Below are positions 59,780 to 64,000 of a stretch of DNA of 64,000 nucleotides, piece by piece. The notes under the pieces are model-generated. The model worked only from the letters and a program-made list of their open reading frames with translations, searched no databases and was not told the origin of the DNA. The stretch lies in assembly GCF_963676685.1 (NCBI RefSeq), contig NC_092346.1, forward strand, positions 31,943,133 to 32,007,132, read 5' to 3'. Source of the DNA: Mytilus edulis. Taxonomy: Eukaryota > Mollusca > Bivalvia > Mytilida > Mytilidae. The position numbers and the translations under genes were made by a program. The stretch's first letter is position 1. Each line of letters opens with the position of its first letter.

Positions 59780-61065
59780 TAGCTCACCTGGCCCGAAGGG
59801 CCAAGTGAGCTTTTCCCATCACTTTGCGTCCGGCGTCGTCCTGCGTCGTTAACTTTTACAAAAATCTTCTCCTCTGAAACTACTCGGCCAAATTAAACCA
59901 AACTTGGCCACAATCATCATTGGGGTATCTAGTTTAAAAAATGTATCCGGTGACCCGGCCAACCAACCAAGATGGCCGCCACGTCTAAAATAGAACATAG
60001 GGGTAAAATGCAGTTTTTGGCTTATAACTCAAAAACCAAAGCATTTAGAGCAAATCTGACATGGGGTAAAATTATTTATCAGGTCAAGATCTATCTGCCC
60101 TGAAATTATCAGATGAATCGGAGAACCCGTTGTGGGGTTGCTGCCCCTGAATTGGTAATTTTAAGGAAATTTTGCTGTTTTTGGTTATTATCTTGAACAT
60201 TATTATAGATAGAGATAAACTGTAAACAGCAATAATGTTCAGCAAAGTAAGATTTACAAATAAGTCAACATGACCGAAATGGTCAGTTGACCCCTTTAGG
60301 AGTTATTGCCCTTTATCGTCAATTTTTAACCCATGTTTCGTAAATCTTAGTAATCTTTTACAAAAATCTTCTCCTCTGAAACTACTGGACCAAATTAATC
60401 CAAACTTGGCCACAATCATCTTTGGGGTATCTAGTTTAAAAATTGTGTCCGGTGACTTGGCCTTCCAACCAAGATGGCCGCCATGGCTAAAAATAGAACA
60501 TAGGGGTAAAATGCAGTTTTTGGTTTATGACTCAAAAACCAAAGCATTAAGAGCAAATCTGACACAGGGTATATTTGTTTATCAGGTCAAGTTCTATCTT
60601 CCCTGAAATTTTCAGATGAATCGGACAACCCGTTGTTGGGTTGTTGCCCCTAAATTGGTAATTTTAAGGAAATTTTACTGTTTTTGGTTATTATCTTGAA
60701 TATTATTATAGATAGAGATAAACTGTAAACAGCAATAATGTTCAGCAAAGTAAGATTTACAAATAAGTCAACTGACCGAAATGGTCAAATGACCCCTTTA
60801 GGAGTTATTGTCCTTTATAGTCAATTTTTAACAATTTTCATAAAATTTGTAAATTTTTACTAACATTTTCCACTGAAACTACTTGGCCAAGTTCATTATA
60901 GATAGAGATAATTGTAAGCAGCAAGAATGTTCAGTAAAGTAAGATCTACAAACACATCACCATCACCAAAACACAATTTTGTCATGAATCCATCTGCTTC
61001 CTTTGTTTAATATTCACATTGACCAAGGTGAGCGACACAGGCTCTTTAGAGCCTCTAGTTTTTAT
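59780..61065. mobile_element. AGCTCACCTGG-ended repeat with internal ~500-bp duplication
   Basis: It begins TTAGCTCACCTGGCCCGAAG, where TGGCCCGAAGGGCCA is a perfect small hairpin. It ends CCAAGGTGAGCGACACAGGC...CTCTAGTTTTT, so the ends are roughly inverted (CCAGGTGAGCT / CCAAGGTGAGCG). The interior holds two ~500-bp direct copies (from about 59855 and 60357, with AAATCTTCTCCTCTGAAACT and AAGATGGCCGCC) and a third partial copy near 60855. It is in the GCN2 intron and has no genes. Confidence 0.7.
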
Positions 61066-62050
61066 TTAGATGCAGACTTAATACTGTACTAAAGCCTAGA
61101 CTTCATTTATCATGATCCAGATATGTAGCTTTCATAAATTCATGTTTGCACCGGGTTTGAAAAATATTGATTATTAATTTCTTAGAATTATAATCTCAGT
61201 GATTTTAAAGACTGCACTCTTTGTATACATACATTTATTGTAGATAAACCACAGGGAAATGTTGTTAATTTTCTTATATACTGTAGCTGTTAACCATCAG
61301 TTTAAAAAGATTATATGACCAACTGCAACAAATTCAAAACATCTCTTTACAATACTACAATACTTCATATACATATACAAATGTTTAAAATGTTGCAGAA
61401 TTTGTTTTTGGAAAATGACGCAGTCATTGTTCCATAACTGCCGACCTGAACTTCATTACATTTCTCTGCCTACCGCGCTTGGTTTCGTATTTCCTATTTT
61501 CCATACAAACTGGAATCTGCTTGTGTTATCATTATGCATCATTGTGTAGTATTAAATCAGCCAGGACCCAGTTTACACTGGTTTTTGCTTGTATTCCACT
61601 ACACTCGAACAAAGTGTTGTAGTTTGACGGGAACCAGTTTTATAATTTGTAAACTACAAAACGTAATCGGTTATTGTTCATTCCGTTTTGGTGTTTCATA
61701 CCGACTTATATGGTTTGAATAAGCTTAAGACCCTTCAAACATTAATGTGATAGGTATATTAAAGATTGTTTTACAAAAGGATTGAACTGTTTTACTTCCA
61801 AAGTCGTACTATAGGGATATCTGTCATATATGGATTTCCACTCTCACCGGTTAATTTCTTCTTTTACACGTGCTTTGGAAACTTCCTGTTTAATCGCAAG
61901 TTTTAAAACTGTTTTTGAGTGAATTAAACTTATTTTAACAATCATGAAGCGTTCCAGAATCATTTTAAAGCAGTTTCTTCTTCTCTTTGATGATGGAAAA
62001 TAGGTTTTCTCAAGAAAATACCGCAAACGATCGCAGAGGAATTGAAACGT
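61066..62050. other. AT-rich GCN2 intron, no exon found
   Basis: The next GCN2 exon (end of RWD and the Lys/Glu-rich linker) was looked for here and to the window end but not found. Confidence 0.4.
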
Positions 62051-62051
62051 A

Positions 62052-62922
62052 CAAGTCAAGTCGGCACCTGGTTAAATTGGCATCTAGTCAAATCGGCACC
62101 TATTCGACGTCAATTCGGCATCCAATAATATTTGTTATAATATTTTCTATTCAATTAATTAATTACTGTTACCAAGTACATAGTGAATATGTTGTTGTGT
62201 ATTTTGGTAAACCAGGAAACGAAAGTGAATATGTAGTGTATAAAGGTAAACAACGAAGCCCTTACCAATGCTGTTGTTTTAACACTCAGACAATTTGTGT
62301 AATTGTAAAAACAAGTCAATTATTAAAATAAAATGGAAAACTATGAGTCCCTTTCAATAAATCAAACTTTCATGCCAAATAATTAGCAAATTTAAGGTGT
62401 TTGTTTTTCAGTAAAGTTTAAACAGCATTAAACCAACAATCCTGTAAAATGCTCAACTGGTTAAAATAATGCAGAAAAATACACAATATCTCATGTATTA
62501 GTCCAAATAATTATGACGTCTGGCAAGGCTATTTTATTATTTTTCTGGGACGCCTTCCTACGACGTTCGTAGGAAGGCGTCCCAGAAAAAAAATTAACAT
62601 AGCCTTGCGGTCATAGGAAGGTGTTCCAGAATAAAATTAAAAAAGCCTTGCCAGACGTAATAATTATTTGGACTACTCATATATATATATATCATTAAAA
62701 ATACACCAAAAAAGTCATTAGTTGAGAAAAATAAATATATACAAAATGTACATGAACACCCAAAAATGTGAAAGTTAGTATTTAACTCTTTTTGCTTAAA
62801 TACTGAAAAAAATTCTGGCAACCCCTTTCTTATTGGGTGACGAATTGACTATATCAGGTGTCCATTTTAACCAGGTGCTGATTTGTCCAGGTGCCAATTT
62901 AACTAGGTGCCAGTTTGACTAG
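62052..62922. mobile_element. Foldback element with GGCACCTGGTTAAATT-type ends
   Basis: The left 80 bp (AGTCGGCACCTGGTTAAATT, TAGTCAAATCGGCACCTATT, CAATTCGGCATCCAATAA) and the right 95 bp are approximate reverse complements. Each is built from a short motif GGCACCT repeated several times. A second element (62499-62675) is nested inside. A 114-codon frame at 61987-62331 runs over the left end and is not credible. Confidence 0.7.
62499..62675. mobile_element. 177-bp hairpin MITE, Mutator-like target duplication
   Basis: Ends are TAGTCCAAATAATTATGACG and its inverse (about 30 bp paired, through GTCTGGCAAGGC). A second internal hairpin pairs TTTCTGGGACGCCTTCCTAC with its complement around 62570. 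The flanks CTCATGTAT (62490-62498) and CTCATATAT (62676-62684) are a 9-bp direct repeat with one mismatch, the duplication length of Mutator-like transposases. Confidence 0.75.
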
Positions 62923-63039
62923 AATTCTTTGACAAATGTTTGAAACTATCTGAGTTTCATTAGACCTTTGATAGCAGTAACAAAAAGATTATTTACTTAA
63001 TATTTTGTGGGAGAAGGGGGTTCAGACTGTGTGGTATCA

Positions 63040-63743
63040 GGTCTGTTTGTGCCCAATACATTTTCGCACCCTACACGTTCGCACATTCACACTCCACTCA
63101 TTCGCGCCCAATTTTAATTCAAATTCAAGTTGAATAATTGGAAAATCATGGTTGTTGTTTTAAATTGCTTTGGTGTAAATACTGAATGTATTTATAGCTT
63201 GGTATGAGTAAAACATTGAAGATTTTAAAGGAAAAAACACAAAAGATAATTGTTTTTAACAGCTTGGTCCCATTGATCTGAAACAACGAAACAATAAAAC
63301 ATAGAAACCAAAATATAGCAATCCACTAATATAACCAAAACATGATAAAATTTATTCAACACGCAGAAACAAACATAGTCAGAATCTCACTTCATTTTGA
63401 AACAAGTCAATGAAACAAGTTATAGCAATACACTAACCAAAACATGATTAAGAGTTATTCAACACAAAATAAAACTTGACAAAATACCACTTTATTTAGA
63501 AAGGATTATTATTATTTTTAGCAATACCTTATCCAAAACATGATTAAGATTTATTCAACACAAAAAAAAAATTGCTGTCTCACTTTATTTTGAGACAATG
63601 ACAACAATTATACTTATAAGAAAACACTTGCTTACAGAGTTATAAAACACAAAACCAATTAAGATTGGGTGCGAACATGTAGGGTGTGAAAGTGAAAGGG
63701 GTGAAAATGAGTGGGCGCAAACGTGAATGGAAGCGAACAGACC
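63040..63743. mobile_element. Inverted-repeat element with TTCGCACCC-rich ends
   Basis: The left end (GGTCTGTTTGTGCCCAATAC, TTTTCGCACCCTACACGTTC, CATTCGCGCCCAATTTTAAT) and right end (TTAAGATTGGGTGCGAACAT ... GCGAACAGACC) are inverted counterparts over ~80 bp. Each is made of repeated TTCGCACCC-like motifs. The interior has ~90-bp repeats with AACCAAAACATGAT(T)AA and TTATTCAACAC. No immediate target duplication is visible. Confidence 0.7.
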
Positions 63744-64000
63744 CAGATTCAGACTATGTACCAGTGAGAAATATACAAGCCTTTCTACGGTATTTATTTG
63801 TACAATTCAGCTAGTCTTGACCTATTCATTTGTCTTAAAAAACCAGCCAGTTGTCACCTTCACTTCACACACACACACATATACGAATATCAATTATATG
63901 CTCACGATACATGTTGCATTGTTAAACTAATTACGGTATGTGAAAATCAAGACTTGCATAAAAACTATCCCAATATTAGAGACAGTGGCGTCATTTTTCT
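63744..64000. other. Intronic DNA at window end
   Basis: It contains a short (CA)n run at about 63868-63879. Nothing else is supportable. Confidence 0.4.

Noticed and set aside
61987..62331. 114-aa protein
   Set aside because: Spans the terminal motif repeats of a foldback element; composition is that of the repeat.
1..64000. tRNA, rRNA or other structured RNA genes
   Set aside because: Looked for conserved box-like and cloverleaf signals by eye and found none; a covariance-model scan would be needed to exclude them.

Overview
The window is animal nuclear DNA: AT-rich, with spliced genes in long introns and very dense short repeats. It most likely comes from a marine bivalve of the mussel group (Mytilus-like). 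This rests on the intronless B-box/TRIM-like gene, the style of the homothorax/MEIS and GCN2 exons, and repeat families I associate with mussel genomes. No species assignment can be proved from the sequence alone.

Three genes can be supported. (1) An intronless minus-strand gene at 444-2132 encodes a RING-less, two-B-box TRIM-like protein. (2) Plus-strand exons of the eIF2-alpha kinase GCN2 (EIF2AK4) occur in two separate blocks. Pseudokinase and kinase-N-lobe exons lie at about 4.6-25.8 kb, and the start codon plus the RWD-domain exons lie at 57.85-59.48 kb, so the blocks are in the wrong order for one gene. The upstream block also has a frameshift in one exon (19220-19345), and at least one expected exon could not be found. 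(3) The 3' end of a MEIS/homothorax TALE-homeobox gene (last part of the homeodomain plus C-terminus) is at 27782-30279, with a 3' UTR to about 31.95 kb. It starts only 2 kb after the last GCN2 exon of the upstream block. The layout suggests a partial tandem duplication of GCN2, a rearranged locus, or a misordered assembly.

Layout: 0-2.1 kb TRIM-like gene; 2.2-9.8 kb repeats with one GCN2 exon; 9.9-25.8 kb GCN2 exons in introns packed with nested transposons; 25.8-32 kb MEIS 3' end; 32.1-41 kb several tandem arrays (about 70, 30, 44, 12 and 32 bp units) grading into a degenerate GT-rich repeat field; 41-45 kb a 4-kb TTAA-flanked inverted-repeat element; 45-57 kb short arrays, dispersed repeats and AT-rich DNA without genes; 57.8-59.5 kb GCN2 5' exons; 59.8-63.8 kb a repeat and two large inverted-repeat elements.

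The clearest non-genic signal is the variety of non-autonomous transposons with readable insertion footprints. Two are hAT-like elements with perfect 8-bp target duplications. One has TTAA at both ends. One is a TA-flanked MITE present both uninterrupted (16.5 kb) and split by another element (10.8-13.1 kb). One is a 177-bp hairpin element with an imperfect 9-bp duplication. One is a composite of two near-identical 451-bp inverted-repeat-ended units flanked by a shared 4-bp direct repeat. I recognised no transposase gene, CRISPR array, tRNA or rRNA.
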